A stretch of 64,000 bases of DNA from Leptasterias polaris (Eukaryota; Echinodermata; Asteroidea; Forcipulatida; Asteriidae): positions 5,442,501 to 5,506,500 of the forward strand of contig JAZGTN010000037.1 of NCBI GenBank assembly GCA_037783415.1. The letters are read 5' to 3'. Made by a program: the position numbers and the translations under genes. The notes under the pieces were generated by a model that was not told where the DNA came from, ran no database searches, and saw nothing but the letters and a program-made list of their open reading frames with translations. Each line of letters starts with the position of its first letter. The stretch's first letter is position 1. Shown here one piece after another: positions 1 to 19,400 of this stretch.

Positions 1-240
1 TAATTGCTTCTCATTACCCAGGGGTAAATGGGTACCTGTGAGGGCAGAGATGGTTCTTGTGATTGATTTAGCTTGATGTGCTACATATTTGCCAGCACAG
101 GCTGTATACTCCCAAGGGAGCTGAGATGGTTTAAGGAATTAAATAAAAATGGCCCAGTGACAAGGGGTAATAATGTTGAAGCGCCATGAGCATCACTGAG
201 TGACGGACCCGAGCGCTATATAAGAAGCCACTGTTATTCG
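1..240 (+). mobile_element. tRNA-derived SINE, 3' part
   Basis: Matches the reverse complement of 7100-7350: CCAGGGGTAA, GGTACCTGTGAGGGCAGAG, GGAGCTGAGATGGTTTAAG, ending GAGCGCTATATAAG. The tRNA-like head would lie before the window. It is in FBH1 intron 3. Confidence 0.75.
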
Positions 241-410
241 CAAGTCAGCTAAAATGTAGAAAATTTCAAAGTTGTTTTGAGCGTTAAAAAGCGTCCGCCG
301 TAAGTCTGTCCAAAAGCTGTTTGCGTTTAAAAGGCGTCATCCAATGTGAAGTGGTTAAAGCAGCAGGTATATGACAATGTACAGTGATTGTGCATTACAC
401 TTGAACTTAC

Positions 411-3400
411 GTCACTTTGTAGAAGCTCAGGGGCTCTGTCTTTTACGATGTCCTTGGCAAGACCATACTTTGGGTGTTTCTGAAGATCTCGGTCCATGGA
501 GGTGCCAAAACGAGCCTGGAATTTAGGCATATTCCTGGGTTTGAAAAAAGAACAGAGAGAAGGATTAGGATCAATGAGTTGGGGTGTGAGGATTGTCTAT
601 CTCAGAATCTTTTGCGTCCATTTTGTGGTTTTGGAAAAGATGATAGTGTAAGTTGCACGGCCTTATTTTCTCCACAGAATTTAGAGAATTTTTCCTCTTA
701 CAAAACTCATCAGCCCGATTTGTCAAACCAAATTACTAACCCACACAAAAATGTTTTTAAGCACTTATCCGAAGTAAACTCAGTGAGCTTTTTGCCTTGT
801 TATACCACAGTAATTTAGACAACCAATAATGTGATGTGCTAAAAAGACGCATGTGCTTGGCTCAAGGAACATGAGTGATGTACCCCACCCACGGGGTACA
901 TTACCTTGATAGTTCCCACCATTGGTAATTTCCATCACCTTGGAGATTATTAGAAAAAGCCCTGGGTATGAGGTTGTAATCAAGAAAGCAATATTTCTGC
1001 CATGGTTGCCAGTGTTCATCTGCTTATTTTTAACTCAATTTCAACTTTTGTCGTAAAATGTTTGAAGATGACAAGAGATTTCCTCAAATCTGTTACCATG
1101 GTTTAACAAAACAATTGTTGCTTTGCCTTGGGTGTCACATGCCCCCCCTCCCCCTCTCCCTGGGCGTTCAAAATACCATGGACCCCCATCACAGCGTGCA
1201 ACAATTGTATAATGTAGCCCCCCTATAGCATTGCAAAGTCCTACACAAATGTATCAGTTTCTACACCAAAATCATCATTTGCTTCTCAATACATTACCAT
1301 GTCACAGCCCAATTGTAAATATGATTTGTGTTTTTAAGGCACCACCATTATTTTCATTATTTACAATTGGGCTGTGAGAATTACATACTCCATGTACATA
1401 TAGCATTCAGTTTGCACAAAACATACATGTCTTGACATTCTGTATGCAAATTTGCTGGACCAAATCCTTGTCAACTGACCTCACAAGATCTAGCATGCAC
1501 TGAGATTCTGCTCCTGATGCTGTGCCTCCCTTGGTGAGAAGGTTCACTTGGTCAGCGAGGTCAATCTTAGCCTTCTGGCGTACTTGATGATAAAGCTTCT
1601 TCCATGGTAAGAACTGTGGACATGGTCAAATAGTATCAATTAGCGATAATGACTAAGCATGAATTTCTACCTTGGCGTACAACTCGGGCAGGCCTGGTGT
1701 TTGGTTTTTCAAAGGACAAGGGCACCAAGGCGTTTTCTCCTCGGGTAGAGGGCACCTCCAAGAAGAAATTGTAAATTTCTATTGGAGCATGCGAAGGGGC
1801 ACCTGGCAATGACCAGGGGCAACAGAGGCAATTGCCTCCGAGGTATCAGGCCAGCAACTGTGTGCAAACCATCCTAAAAATCTTTCAAAAAGTTGTCAAC
1901 TTAAAAATAAACAAGGTGCAAAGAAAACCCCCAAAACAACAAAATAAAAAAAGTTGGACGATCAGTTAATAGTTGATGGAGTAGACTACTGACATACACC
2001 GTCATCACTGAAGACATACAATTATGCACATGGGTGTATGCACCATGAAAACTTTCAGCCAATGAGAGGTCTTCCTTTGGCATCAGTGAGGGCGCAAGGG
2101 GTTTACATCAATGTATAGTATGTGTTAACATTTCGTTCGAAGCGGTCACCTATCTAGGACTGTTCTTGCTGGTCTCGCCTGCCCCATAGCTTGGCACCCC
2201 CACCTTTAAAAAAAAAAATCCACATAAAAAAAAAAACAGAAGCCATTTATCAACAACTTTACTCATACAGCTTTCTTCTATTTGTGTCCTGCAAAGTTTA
2301 AAGTAAAAAATTAAAAAAAATTACCATACAAACTTTTCTTTATTTGATGACTTACCTCTTCGTTTGAAATTATTTCATTCCAGCATTTACAAACGCGGCT
2401 GAGGTGTTGACACAAATCCATCAACGGCACAAAGCAAAAGATCCTCTGCATGACCTCGATGGGAAGTCGAGCAAACCCTGAAGCCTCCGTCTCCTCATAA
2501 CTGAATCCCTCTCCCACGAGGCCAAAGGTGTTCCGTGGATTGTCGTCCGTCTGAGAAGAAGGCAAGGAGGGGATAGTCAGGCTACTGGCACCAGAAAGCA
2601 TCTCAGGATCGATGTTGTCAAAGAAGCTGTCCTTCTCAAAGGCCTCTAGCTCTAGGTTGCTATCGTCTTTGGAACTGTGTGCTTGGCTAGGACCAGGTGT
2701 CAACACAGCTTCATCAAAATTTAAACCATCGAATGTGGTGTCATTGTTAAAATTGTCAATGTCACTCGCAAGAGTGCTTTTTGCAGACTTTGCAGGATTA
2801 GGGACTGTTGAAGAGCCGAGTTGTATGGAAACTGGTTGAGGCAAAGTTACATCAAAATTTAAACCATCAAATGAGGTGTCATTATGAAAATCTTCAATGT
2901 CGCTCTCGACTGTGCTAATCTCAGACTTGGACGGACTCGGGCTTTGTTTAGGTTTCAAATACTTGAATGTCTTTGTCGGGGTTCTTTCTTGAGAGCTGGG
3001 CAATAACGGTTGGTTGAGACTATTTGAGTGCAGTCTTGACCAGCTCTTGGGAGATTCTTGTGTACCAGTCTGATCATTAGCAGCCTGTCTTGAGCTACTT
3101 ATATTTCTATCAGCGGGGTTACTGGAATGAATTTCATTAAGGTACATATTGGTTGATGTTCCGGGAGACCTAGATTGATAGTTCCTGTGAGATGGTGATC
3201 TGCCACGAGGTCGAGAACCAGCTTGTTGATGTCTCCTGGATGCGGAGCCGGAACCTTTTTGGGGTGATACAGGGTTCATCGTTGCAAACTGAGAATTTAA
3301 ATTTTTCCTTGGGATTGGGGAGTTTCCTGACGTTCCTTGGGACATCGGAGACTTTAAAAGTTCTGGCTGAGAACTTGACTGACGAATATTTTGCTCAGTC

Positions 3401-4209
3401 TTGCATGGCGAAGCAGGGAAGTACTGATTAATTCTAGATTGGTTTTTCATCTGCTCCGGACTGAGCCTTACTTTACTAGGACTGCACAGCCGTTTCATGG
3501 CGGTGCTGCCGGAGGTCGGAGATGCAGCCGTAGCCCTTTGGCGATTGGAGGGCCTTGGTACAACAGGTCTTGGGTACAGCCCTCTGTTAACATCTTTGCT
3601 TGATGTTTTGACAGTTGCAGGATTCTTCAGTGCCATAGAGCCTTGCACGGTCTGTGCATGCTCGGCACAGTCCACTGAATTCATATGCAGATGTTTACGT
3701 TTTACACCGGTTGCATTTGTCGACAGTTGTGGAACTTGGGATTGGGAGAGCGGTTGCAGCTTCATCTCGTCAGAGTGTTCTACTTGTCCTGACTGAAGCT
3801 GATGGGTAGCCGGCAAAGTTTCCGAAGGACACAAGATTCCTTTGTTGTCTTCTTCCTGTGTGCCTTGGGAGCACTTGAACATAATGTGAGGATTTGAAAT
3901 ACATTGCTTTTCTTCAGTCTGGAACCCAGACTCAATAAGCTGTCCTTGCTGATGACGCCCACTGGAATTTGGCTGTGAGGATTGAGGAGAACTTACTAGC
4001 AACGGTTCAGCAGTCTGAGCCTTAACTTCAGAACCACTGGGTCTTTCAATATTTTGCTCTGCAATTCCACCATTGGCATTGCCTAAAAGAACTGGCAAGG
4101 CATCTTGAGAACTGGATGCAGAACCAGGACAACCATGGGTTTTCTTACTCATGGCACTGTCATTTTCAAGATATCCGCTACCCTCCTCGGACGAGGGCGA
4201 GTATTCCAT
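411..4209 (-). CDS. FBH1: FBH1, F-box DNA helicase 1, N-terminal three exons (partial)
   Basis: FBH1 is an SF1/UvrD-type 3'-5' helicase and SCF subunit that restrains RAD51 at stressed replication forks in the nucleus. Seen: exon 1 (2356-4209, 618 codons, donor GTAAGT), exon 2 (1480-1613) and exon 3 (411-534) join in frame with GT-AG sites. Exon 1 is a long Ser/Gln-rich disordered region with a PIP-box-like motif (QSRINQYF, ~257-264), three acidic repeats (~437-453, 481-497, 519-536) and an F-box from ~582 (LPIEVMQRIF, then WNEIIS). Exon 2 begins FLPWKKLYH and ends CMLDLVR, as FBH1 does after its F-box. The start ATG at 4209 has an in-frame stop upstream and a splice acceptor at about 4286, so a 5'UTR exon precedes it. 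The helicase domain lies beyond the left edge. The gene is divergent from ANKRD16. The N-terminal region is longer than I recall for the human protein. Identity is firm from the exon 1/2 junction. Confidence 0.9.
1306..1376. repeat. Inverted repeat in FBH1 intron 2
   Basis: CACAGCCCAATTGTAAAT and its exact inverse, 18 bp arms, with a 35 bp loop. Confidence 0.6.
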
Positions 4210-4422
4210 TTCAGTTGATGGGTGTTCAATTCCAATGATCCATAATGATGTTGAGTTCCTTCAAGGTGATATACAAAATCATCGCCTGAAAAGAAACAGA
4301 TTGGGCACTTTTGTTAAACAGTGTAAATTACAGATTACTAGACCCAGTAACTTAAACGCTGTTTTTTTTCGAAATTTTGACATCTGCGCGTAGTACGATC
4401 GCAGATCATCCAGGATTCCAGT

Positions 4423-5357
4423 CAGGCCTCGAATTACACGGCGGCCACGACAGCCAGTGCCGTCGATGCCCTTGTAACTGGCCGTGGTGCCCTTCATAAA
4501 ATTACCCTTTTCACGGCCATAATTGCCGGCCCTTTTTCCCCGTTGGCCATCGTGCCCTTTTTAATAAAAAATCAACTGTTTTCAGTGTTGTCCAGAAGCA
4601 CAGGCTGCCGGCAATTTCACTAAAAACTTGTTTTACCCAGTTGACAATGATTTAAAAAACCCAAACTTTTCTACCCAAACGAAGCCGACATGAAAAAAAC
4701 AAAACTGCCGGTCCTTTTCTTTACCTCAGACACTTTCCAGACACTCCTGGGAGAATGATTGACACTCCTATTGTGATCCAATTACGTCTTATCTTAATCC
4801 TCTACAGATTGTTATACATTGTTTTAGTTTGTAATACTCTTGCTTCACTCAAAAGACAAGCCGCATGTGCGTGTCTTTGTGGTTTTATGACCTGTTTTTT
4901 TTTACTTTAGGAGTTGGTATTGTGTTCTATTAAACCTAGAAAGTGTGTTGACATGTGCTGACTTGTAGCATGGAGGTAGAATTATACTTTTACAGTTTGT
5001 TTATGAATAAGATATGATTTATCAATATCTTATTCATGCAAACTGTTTCATTGGGTTTACCACACATAGGGGAACCTCTGGCCAATTTTCAAATTGTTAC
5101 AATTTTTTTATTTTTTTTAAGGGTATCATAACTTGTTCAATAAAGATAGTATAGTTTTAATCAATAATAAGAAAAGGCATGCACTATGGTTTTACTTTGG
5201 ATCACAAAATGGCCTTGTGCCTTTTCTATTTTTACATTTTTGGCCTTGGTGCCCTACCTACACGGGACATGTACTACTGGCCTTGGTGCCCTTCAAAATT
5301 TGGCCTGCTCCAAGGCCAAAGTGGCCTTGCCCTAAAAAATTTGTAATTCCAGGCCTG
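4423..5357. mobile_element. Non-autonomous DNA element, CAGGCCTSGAATTAC ends
   Basis: CAGGCCTCGAATTAC at the left, GTAATTCCAGGCCTG at the right. The flanks inside each end are rich in GGCCTTGGTGCCCTT-type words. hAT-like by end sequence; no protein. Confidence 0.5.
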
Positions 5358-6683
5358 CCAGATGTGCAAATTTTGGAAAAAAACAAGTACAGCGCTCAAG
5401 TTAATACCGTTTACTGGGTCCTAAGCAATACAAACTTTTCTTGCTGGGCACCTTTGAAAAACAGTAGGCCTATTTCACTGAAAATGAAATAGGTCTTCCC
5501 AGGATAACAAGAAACCTGCCCTATAAATTAATAATAAAACACATATGCCATTAATTTACCAATACCAGTGTGAGTGTGAGGCTCTCACTCAAAGCTTGGC
5601 CACACAACAAGTGACAGGGACTAGTCCTCTCATCTCATGACTTAATTGCTTGCACTTGCACCTGTAGAAGAAGCAAGTGCTATTATGATCCTCCATGATC
5701 TAACTGATATTTTGATTTGATTTTGAATTGATAACTCTTCCCTTGACAATGACAGGTGGTAAGAATATAATTCAGTGTATAATTTGACCTAAATTAAGGG
5801 AGATAAAGTGAAAAACGTATCTCTGTTTTAGTTCCCCGCACTACCTTGAGGATAAGTGATGCTTGCAGTCACTGGATGCTTCTTGGATTATGTTTCAACT
5901 TTCGTCCAGGTAGTGGTGTCAATGGAATCGTGTCAATGGCTGTTCATATTATATGAAAAATACAGTATTTGTTTTGTTATATAGAGGGCGCTGCAAAAAC
6001 TATACTCTGACACTTGGTGGCGCTCGCAATATGGCGACTACCATGGTCTGTAGAATTTATTTCACTCCCACACAAGTGACTTGGGTACGAGATGACTCGG
6101 GTACGAGTTGACCCGAATCCTACTCGCATACTAGGTAGTGGTGAGTACTCTACTAAACTAAACTATTGCTAGCCAGTACCTGCTTCTGTTGATTCAACAG
6201 GTCTTGCTACTGTATCATCTTTCTGTACATGATAACATGATTGTAGTTGGAAAAGGTAACGGTCTAATCTATCTAATCGTTAGATTAGAAATTGGAATGT
6301 ATTTTTTATGTTAAACTTATTTATATTTAAACAATAAATGTTATTTTACTTTTTAGAAATGTTTTTATTGTTAGTAGCCTATTGTCAGTGTCTGAGTGTT
6401 ACTATTTTGTCGCAGGGAACGCTTGCATTGCTCTTGCTCTAGTTGCACTTGCACTTTTTAGCTAGCTGACCAGTGGCGTGCTAGGCCTACTACTACTGTG
6501 TACCACTGTGTCTGTAGTGTATAGTACCAGGCTGACGGCTGGCTAACTCACTACAAAAGTACAACTTACAAGTAGCCGGCCAGGTATTGGTAATAAAATT
6601 AAAACCAAAGGCACTGTCATTGTGTCAGCTGTTCAAGTTGTCTCTTCAGTGTTACTGGTCTGTAGTTATAGTTCGTTACTTAC

Positions 6684-6770
6684 CTTTGTAGTCAGTCTCC
6701 AACTCTCTGTACAAACGCGTTGATGCCGTTTAGTACGCCAACTCTCAACAGAGGAGACTAACAACATCAC
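6684..6770 (-). other. Candidate FBH1 5'UTR exon (donor side)
   Basis: On the minus strand a strong donor (ACAAAG followed by GTAAGTAACG) ends at 6684. It would splice to the acceptor at about 4286 (pyrimidine tract plus CAG) that precedes the FBH1 start codon. The upstream end is not defined by the sequence; 6770 is a guess. The spacing and orientation fit a non-coding first exon. Confidence 0.4.
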
Positions 6771-8247
6771 ATGGGTCCACATTTTCTAAAATCATTTCTA
6801 CAAAACAAACTTAATTTTTCTTAAAAAATAAGTGTGCATGAAAAGTGCCAATCATTTTTAGACAGGTTTCCAGATAGATAAGATACCCTCTGGCAATATA
6901 AACATCGCATTTGAAGGTATTTTCAACTTGTTGTTGTCACGAGTTGTCGTGAACTCTTTAAGTTGACATTAAAAATAAAATAAAGTGTGATCCAGTGGGG
7001 CATCAGTTGCAGCAAAACTTTATGGAATTTTGGCTGGTAACCTATTTCTTCTAAGCAGAAATTGTTTTTAAACTTCTTTTCCTTTTATGTGTGTCATCAA
7101 TTAATAATAAATAATAATAATATCTTGGATTTATATAGCGCTTTTCACACCCGAAGGGCATCTCAAAGCGCTTCCAACATTATTACCCCTGGTCACTGGG
7201 CCATTTATTTCAATCCTTAAACCATCTCAGCTCCCTGGGGAGTATACAGCCTGTGCTGCAATATATGCGCTACTAGGCTAAATCAATCACAAGAACCATC
7301 TCTGCCCTCACAGGTACCCATTTTACCCCTGGGTGGAGAGAAGCAATTATAGTTAAGTGTCTTGCTCAGGGACACAAGTGTCACGACCGGGACTCGAACC
7401 CACACTCTGCTGAACAGAAACACCTGAGCTTGAGTTCGGTGTTCTTATCCACTCGGCCACGACACCTCAATTGTTTATAACAGTGCTGGTATTCTAAGTT
7501 TTATCCGAGCCTTGGCACCCATAACCCTAACCTTTCACCATACCACACAGTGTTATATGCCCAGTCCAACACCATACAACACTTGTCAATGTGAGTGGCT
7601 TGCCCCATGCAACAAGATCCATATTTTAGCATAAGAATTCAGATTTAAATATAATTACCCATCCTTTATACTTACCCATCCTTTGTAATACTGTAGTCCA
7701 ATAAGCTATATTTGTTTACAATGCAAGACTCAACTATGTACCATACCATACAACCATTGTATGCACTGACCCAGTGACCCCACACAATCTTCAAGACAAA
7801 AGTTTTTGTTTTACTTCCCTAACCAACATTATCCAACACAGTTATACTGCTGTACACTATGGTTCAATTCCCTATGCAACAACACTCACACACACATGAG
7901 AGGAAACCATAAAATTCCCTGTGCAACATAGTACAACACAGGTTCAGAACTGTTGGATCTTGTTGTGTAGGGCAAGGTTAGGGTTAAATAAAACAACTTG
8001 CACTCATCATTGGTTACATCTAATGATCATGTGAACAACAGGAACACATGTGAGACTTGCATGGTCTAATACTTGATCAGAAACAAGACTACATCACTTA
8101 TGATGACACTTATGATACCAGTTTAATTTTTGTTTATACCGAAATGTAACCTAACCACTTAAAAATGCAATTTTCTTTGCAGTACCAAAAATACGTTGGA
8201 CATAATAATGGCGACTGGTCAACCATAGGCTCGACCTATGTTTTGAA
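6771..8247. promoter_or_regulatory. Divergent FBH1/ANKRD16 intergenic/promoter region
   Basis: This is the space between the proposed FBH1 first exon and the ANKRD16 start codon, so both promoters should lie here. A full SINE occupies 7095-7467. An ATGGCGAC (YY1-like) motif lies at about 8206, just before the ANKRD16 start. I see no TATA box in a convincing position. The promoter call is inference from gene arrangement. Confidence 0.35.
7095..7467 (-). mobile_element. tRNA-derived SINE, full length
   Basis: On the minus strand: GTGTCGTGGCCGAGTGG (A box) and GGTTCGAGTCC (B box) in a Ser/Leu-tRNA-like head, a conserved body with GCTGTATACTCCCCAGGG, and the end AGCGCTATATAAATCC followed by (ATT)n. 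The tail resembles the LINE end at 42370-42414. Confidence 0.85.
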
Positions 8248-14586
<6,339 letters not shown>

Positions 14587-15649
14587 CCCCTGCTACAATC
14601 ATTGGATGGTACAAACCCACACCCCGGTGACCTAGCCACTAGAACTGGAGTCTGATGCACTAGATTGTTCGGCCAAGGCACACTTGAAGCAGTTCTCTTT
14701 GAGGAAGACTCTGAGTTTGTAGTTTTCAAATCTGCACCTCAGTACTTAAGATGAGTTGGATCAAGGTGAGAAACTGCAAACTGAATACAACAATCTCAAG
14801 CAAACAGGAAGTATAAATCATAATTTATTCTTCTAATATATAAATACATTTAAGTTAAGTTGAATGTTAAAATCACTTAAAAATCATACATTTAACCTGA
14901 ATTATCTTCTACTTTGCATTATATTGCATCCAATTCCATTCATTTTGTTACAAAAGCTTCAAGAATGTTACTCAAAATAGTGGCATAACATTTGTAAAGA
15001 AAAAACCCCCTAAGTATTGGGCCCTATACAATGTGTGATAGATTCTTGCCTGGGAAAAAATGCTCCACTCCCTGAACTTTCCTTACTTGTCATTGGGGAA
15101 AAACAGTAATTAACCAAAGAATACAATGGCAACTCTGTCAAATGAAAACCCAAAATGCCTTCTTACTAGAGGAAAATATGAACCAATAATTATAAGGAAA
15201 CAAATGCATTTAGGTTGAGAGATGTTTTGCAGAATGACACAATGCATTTTAATAGTAAATTAAATATTCCTGAGTAAAACACTTGAAAATGTTCTCTGTC
15301 TTTCTGTGCTTATGATCACAATTCTCATAAGGCTGCTCAATGGTAAGGCAAACTGTTCTGCTTACTTCAAAATAAAAATGTGCATTAATAATTTAAAAAC
15401 AATTTATTTTATATTGCGCCCATTCCATAAAATGTACACAAGCGCATAACAAAATAATCAAACAAAGATTAAAAAGCTTTAAAAAAGCGAGGAAATGCCA
15501 CAATCCATACAATTGATAACACAGGACCCTTAACATATAGACATGGAATTGCACTGATACACCATTCATTTCATTATTCTAATGGAAGGGAAATTTTCTC
15601 AGGAATGTTAGTCCAAGGCAAATGCAAAAAAAAAAAGGAAAAAGTTAAT

Positions 15650-15688
15650 GGCCTGACCTTTTGACCCTGGCAGTCTTTATCGATGGCT
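15650..15688 (-). ncRNA. Decayed copy of the 36557 ribozyme-like motif
   Basis: Same GGCCTGAC...GACCCT...AGTCTTT...CGATGGCT layout as 36557-36597, with the GAAAC box changed to AAAAG. Flanking sequence to about 15830 also matches 36490-36560 in the inverse arrangement. Probably inactive. Confidence 0.4.
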
Positions 15689-15839
15689 AATAGACAACAC
15701 AACACACATAAACTGGTTTAACAACAGCAGTCAAGTAGAGAGAGAGGCTAAAGGCAAATAGAATAGGTTCCAAACGTCAGGCCATTAACTATTTTTTGCA
15801 TCTGTACCATAGATCCTTTTGGTTGGTAAGCAGTTTGCA

Positions 15840-16270
15840 ACAGATAATACTATTTTTCCATCCGAGCCAAAATGTTAGCTTGAATGTACAGACTTCCTAT
15901 TTTTCTCTTATGGAAGGGCCCTTTTGGGGGGGGAAGTTACTTTCCCACCACAGGAATAGAATTGAAGCTAAAATAACAGCTGTTATGTAGACTTCCTGAT
16001 TTTCCTTATGGAATGGCTTTTTTCCTTAGGAGAAGTTACTTTCCCTCCTCAGGAATGTTTATCCAAGCCAAAATGACAGCATCAATTAGCGACTCGTTTC
16101 TCCTGGTTAAGCCCTTTCCTTCAGGAAAAGTTAATTTCACAAATACCAAGCCAAAAAGACAGATTACATAACGAGACTTCCTAGTTCCTCGTAACCCTTC
16201 ATCCTCCTGATTGCAACTAGAGACCTCCCCGATTTTTGCAATTTCCTACAGGAAAAGTTACCTTAACTCA
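15840..16270 (+). repeat. Diverged tandem repeats downstream of tafazzin
   Basis: About four units of 90-120 bp with GACTTCCT, TTATGGAA, AGTTACTTTCC, CAGGAAT and AAGCCAAAATGACAG words. Confidence 0.5.
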
Positions 16271-16431
16271 ATCCAAACGAAATTTCTTTACACGATTTTA
16301 ATGTTAGGTTAAAGACTGGTAGTTTTCCCCCCACATTCATGAGGACTCCATCTGTTTGAAAAATGAGTCCCTCACAAAAATGAATTTGACCTTGTAGCCC
16401 CTCTTTACGGTGTAAATTTGACATTAAATAC

Positions 16432-19400
16432 CTAAATAGTGGTAGATGATCTCGCCCTGTGCAGTGCCTCGGCCTTGGATTTCAGTAATGAAAACTCTAC
16501 CTGAATTATATCCGTTAATTTCTTCCTGATCTCGATCTGAAAAAGATTCAATGAAAATGCGAAAGACACCTTTTAGCTCTCCTGCTGCTGTTTTGTATGG
16601 CGGCACAACTCTGCCTAGCACTGTGTACATGTTCATCGAGTAGATGCATTCACCACATAACATAATATCATAACATAATATCATAACATTGCAGTCTGGC
16701 ATAGTTTATCTATCATAGACAAACCATTTTGTATGATATTGAATGGTCAGACAGTAGGAGGGTTGACTGCTTAGATGCATTTTACCACATTATACTATAA
16801 TGCAGGCTGGCATAGTTTATCTATCATTCAAAACCATACACAGTAATATCAAATTTTTTGGAGTAGAAAAAGTTGTATAAACATTAATGGTGCCACACTA
16901 CAAATCTTACATAGATTTATGAATATGGTGTGACCGCAAACCTCACTAAAATAAACTTAAATTATAATTAAAGACTACAATTTGTTGTCTAGTTCTTTAT
17001 AATGTAACTTCTTATCAACTCACCGGTGACTTTCCTTCATCCCTGAGATGTGACAGAGTTTCTTTGAAGTCTAACGGCTTGCCAATCAGCATGGTTATCT
17101 TCTTACCAAACTTAGGAATATATGGGGGATAGTTGGCAAGCACCTCATCCATCCCTACATGCCAAAATGGAATGACCAAGGGAAGCACTTTGCTCTCGGC
17201 TATGGCACGTCCCACTCCTGGATATAGGGAGAAGAGGAGTTTAGTGGGACAGTACAACATTGGTTTGTGGGCTTGCCAAAATGGAATGACCAAGAGAAGC
17301 ACTTTACAATCAGCTATGGCACGTCCCACTTAAATAAAGGGAGAAGAGGACTTTAATGGGATGGTACAACATTGTTTTGTGGGCTGGAATATTATGGGGT
17401 ACAGTTGGCAAAAAACCTCCCTTATCCCTACATGACAAATGGAATAACCAAGGTAAGTACGTACTCTCAGCTTTGGCATGTCCCACTTCTGAATATAGGT
17501 AAAAGTGGGTTTATGGGTTAGTATTGGTACATTTTGTTGTTGGCTGGGTACGAGTTTTGTATAATCATTTAAATCATCTCCCATTTAATACACAATGCCT
17601 TGACAATGATAATGTTACTGTGCAAAGGCGTCGATGGGTGGGGGGTGGGGGGTGGGGTGAGTGGAAGGGCGTCGATGGGTGGGGGACGGGTGGACATGTG
17701 CCCCCCCCCCCACTTTTTAGACTGGGGGGGACAGCATATCAGATGTCCCCCCCCCACTTTTTGATTGAATGTTCATTAGAAATATGCAACAAAATATACC
17801 CCATTTTCTTGATTTAATATTTCATTACAATTTTTGTTCAAATAAAAAAATAGCGAACAAACGGTGAAATGTTTTCTTCATTTTCATCTTTTTTCTGATG
17901 GACCACGCGCAGAATGGTATTTTGGGCCTATTTCCGTTTCTATAATACAGACAATAGACGACAAGTTTCGTCCAAGACATGAACGCCAAAATCCTGCTTA
18001 CATACCTTGTTAGCATTCAAGTTATGCGTCGTTTGTGTATGCTATAATGTACGGTACATGATCCCTCCACAAAGGAAGTCTGTGTGTGCGCGCACGTGCA
18101 AAATGTGTTACATTTTGTTACAATCGCACAACGCACAAAATGTAGTAAAATCCATTAAAATAAATGGGAGCAGTTCAGTGTTATTATTTTTTATCCTAAA
18201 AACAAAATATAAATTAAAATAAAAGAAAAACGAAAGAACAAACAAAAACATCAAAAACTCTCTCAATTTTACTGAAGAAATTGTCGCAATGTGGTTACAA
18301 TTAAAAAGGATTGTGAATATGATGTTTGTATTTGGTAGAATCTCGGTTTTACATAAGGGAAACCCAGGCCCAAACCCATTTCGGATGACGTTATTGTTAA
18401 ATATCACCCCCCTGTAACTCGCCTCCTGGTCAAACAAAAAATAGGGAACAAGTGTAACACAGAAATTAAATGTAAAAGTTATGGTGTGGGTTGCAAATAA
18501 TGTAAGATGTATTTTTTCAAGACTTACTCGCCTGCCCGTCCCCCCTACTTTTTAGTAGCGATAGACACCCTTGTTACTGTGAACATATGTGAACTAGAGT
18601 TGTGCATTTACATATATTTTCCTAAACGGTTAAACTTATATTTTCCTAATCTAATAACTTGTGACTTCCGTTTAATTGTTTAACCATTTCTACAAATTTC
18701 AATCCGAACAAACAAGTTATCAACATTTTATTTCAACTTACCCCATTTCAACCTGAGAAACTCATTGGTCATATTGATTTTGCCTGTGGGGAAATTAAAG
18801 AAACAAAAGTGTTTTCCTTCATATCAGCAAAGCAATGGTTTCTTTAAAGGCCCTATACACTATTGGTAAGATCGAAAAACACAAATGTTCACAGATTCAC
18901 ACATAACTTACATGATTTAAAGTAAGTAATGGTAGAAAGGGTTCCTTAAAATATTTCTGCCTAAAATGCTATCGTTTCTGAGAAATGAGTAAAACAATAG
19001 TTTTTATCGCGTGCGATAATAAACTCGATGTTTGAAAAACAGAAAACACATAAGATCTCTTTTCACTATTTTCTCGTGACCTCGATGACCAATTGAGCTC
19101 AAATTTTCACAGGTTTGTTATTTCATGTATGTGGTTGATTACACAAAACATGAACACTGTCTGTGATTATTTTGTCAGCTCTACCAATCCTGTATAATAC
19201 CTTTAAAGGGTGTGTACAACATTGGTAATTGCCAAAGACCAGTATCCACACTTGATGTGACCCAACATATACATGAAATAACAAACCTGTGAAAGTTTAA
19301 GCTCAATCGGTCTTCAGAGTCATGAGAAAACAGTGACAAACCCCCTTATATGTTTTAACTTTTTTTTCAAACATCGGATTTTATCCTGCAGGATAAAGAC

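Larger units (their letters stand above)
14587..16431. other. ANKRD16-tafazzin convergent intergenic region
   Basis: Both 3' ends point here. AT-rich; holds a Penelope-like fragment (about 15640-15830) and the tandem repeats at 15840-16270. No gene seen. Confidence 0.6.

Noticed and set aside
7380..7467. tRNA-Ser/Leu-like gene on the minus strand
   Set aside because: A and B boxes are present, but it is the head of a SINE that recurs at 59455-59543 with the same body.
16501..16512. A donor (CAG/GTAGAG) in the last tafazzin exon, giving one more exon
   Set aside because: Reading through gives [16 protein letters not shown] and a stop, which fits the family C-terminus, so the exon simply continues.
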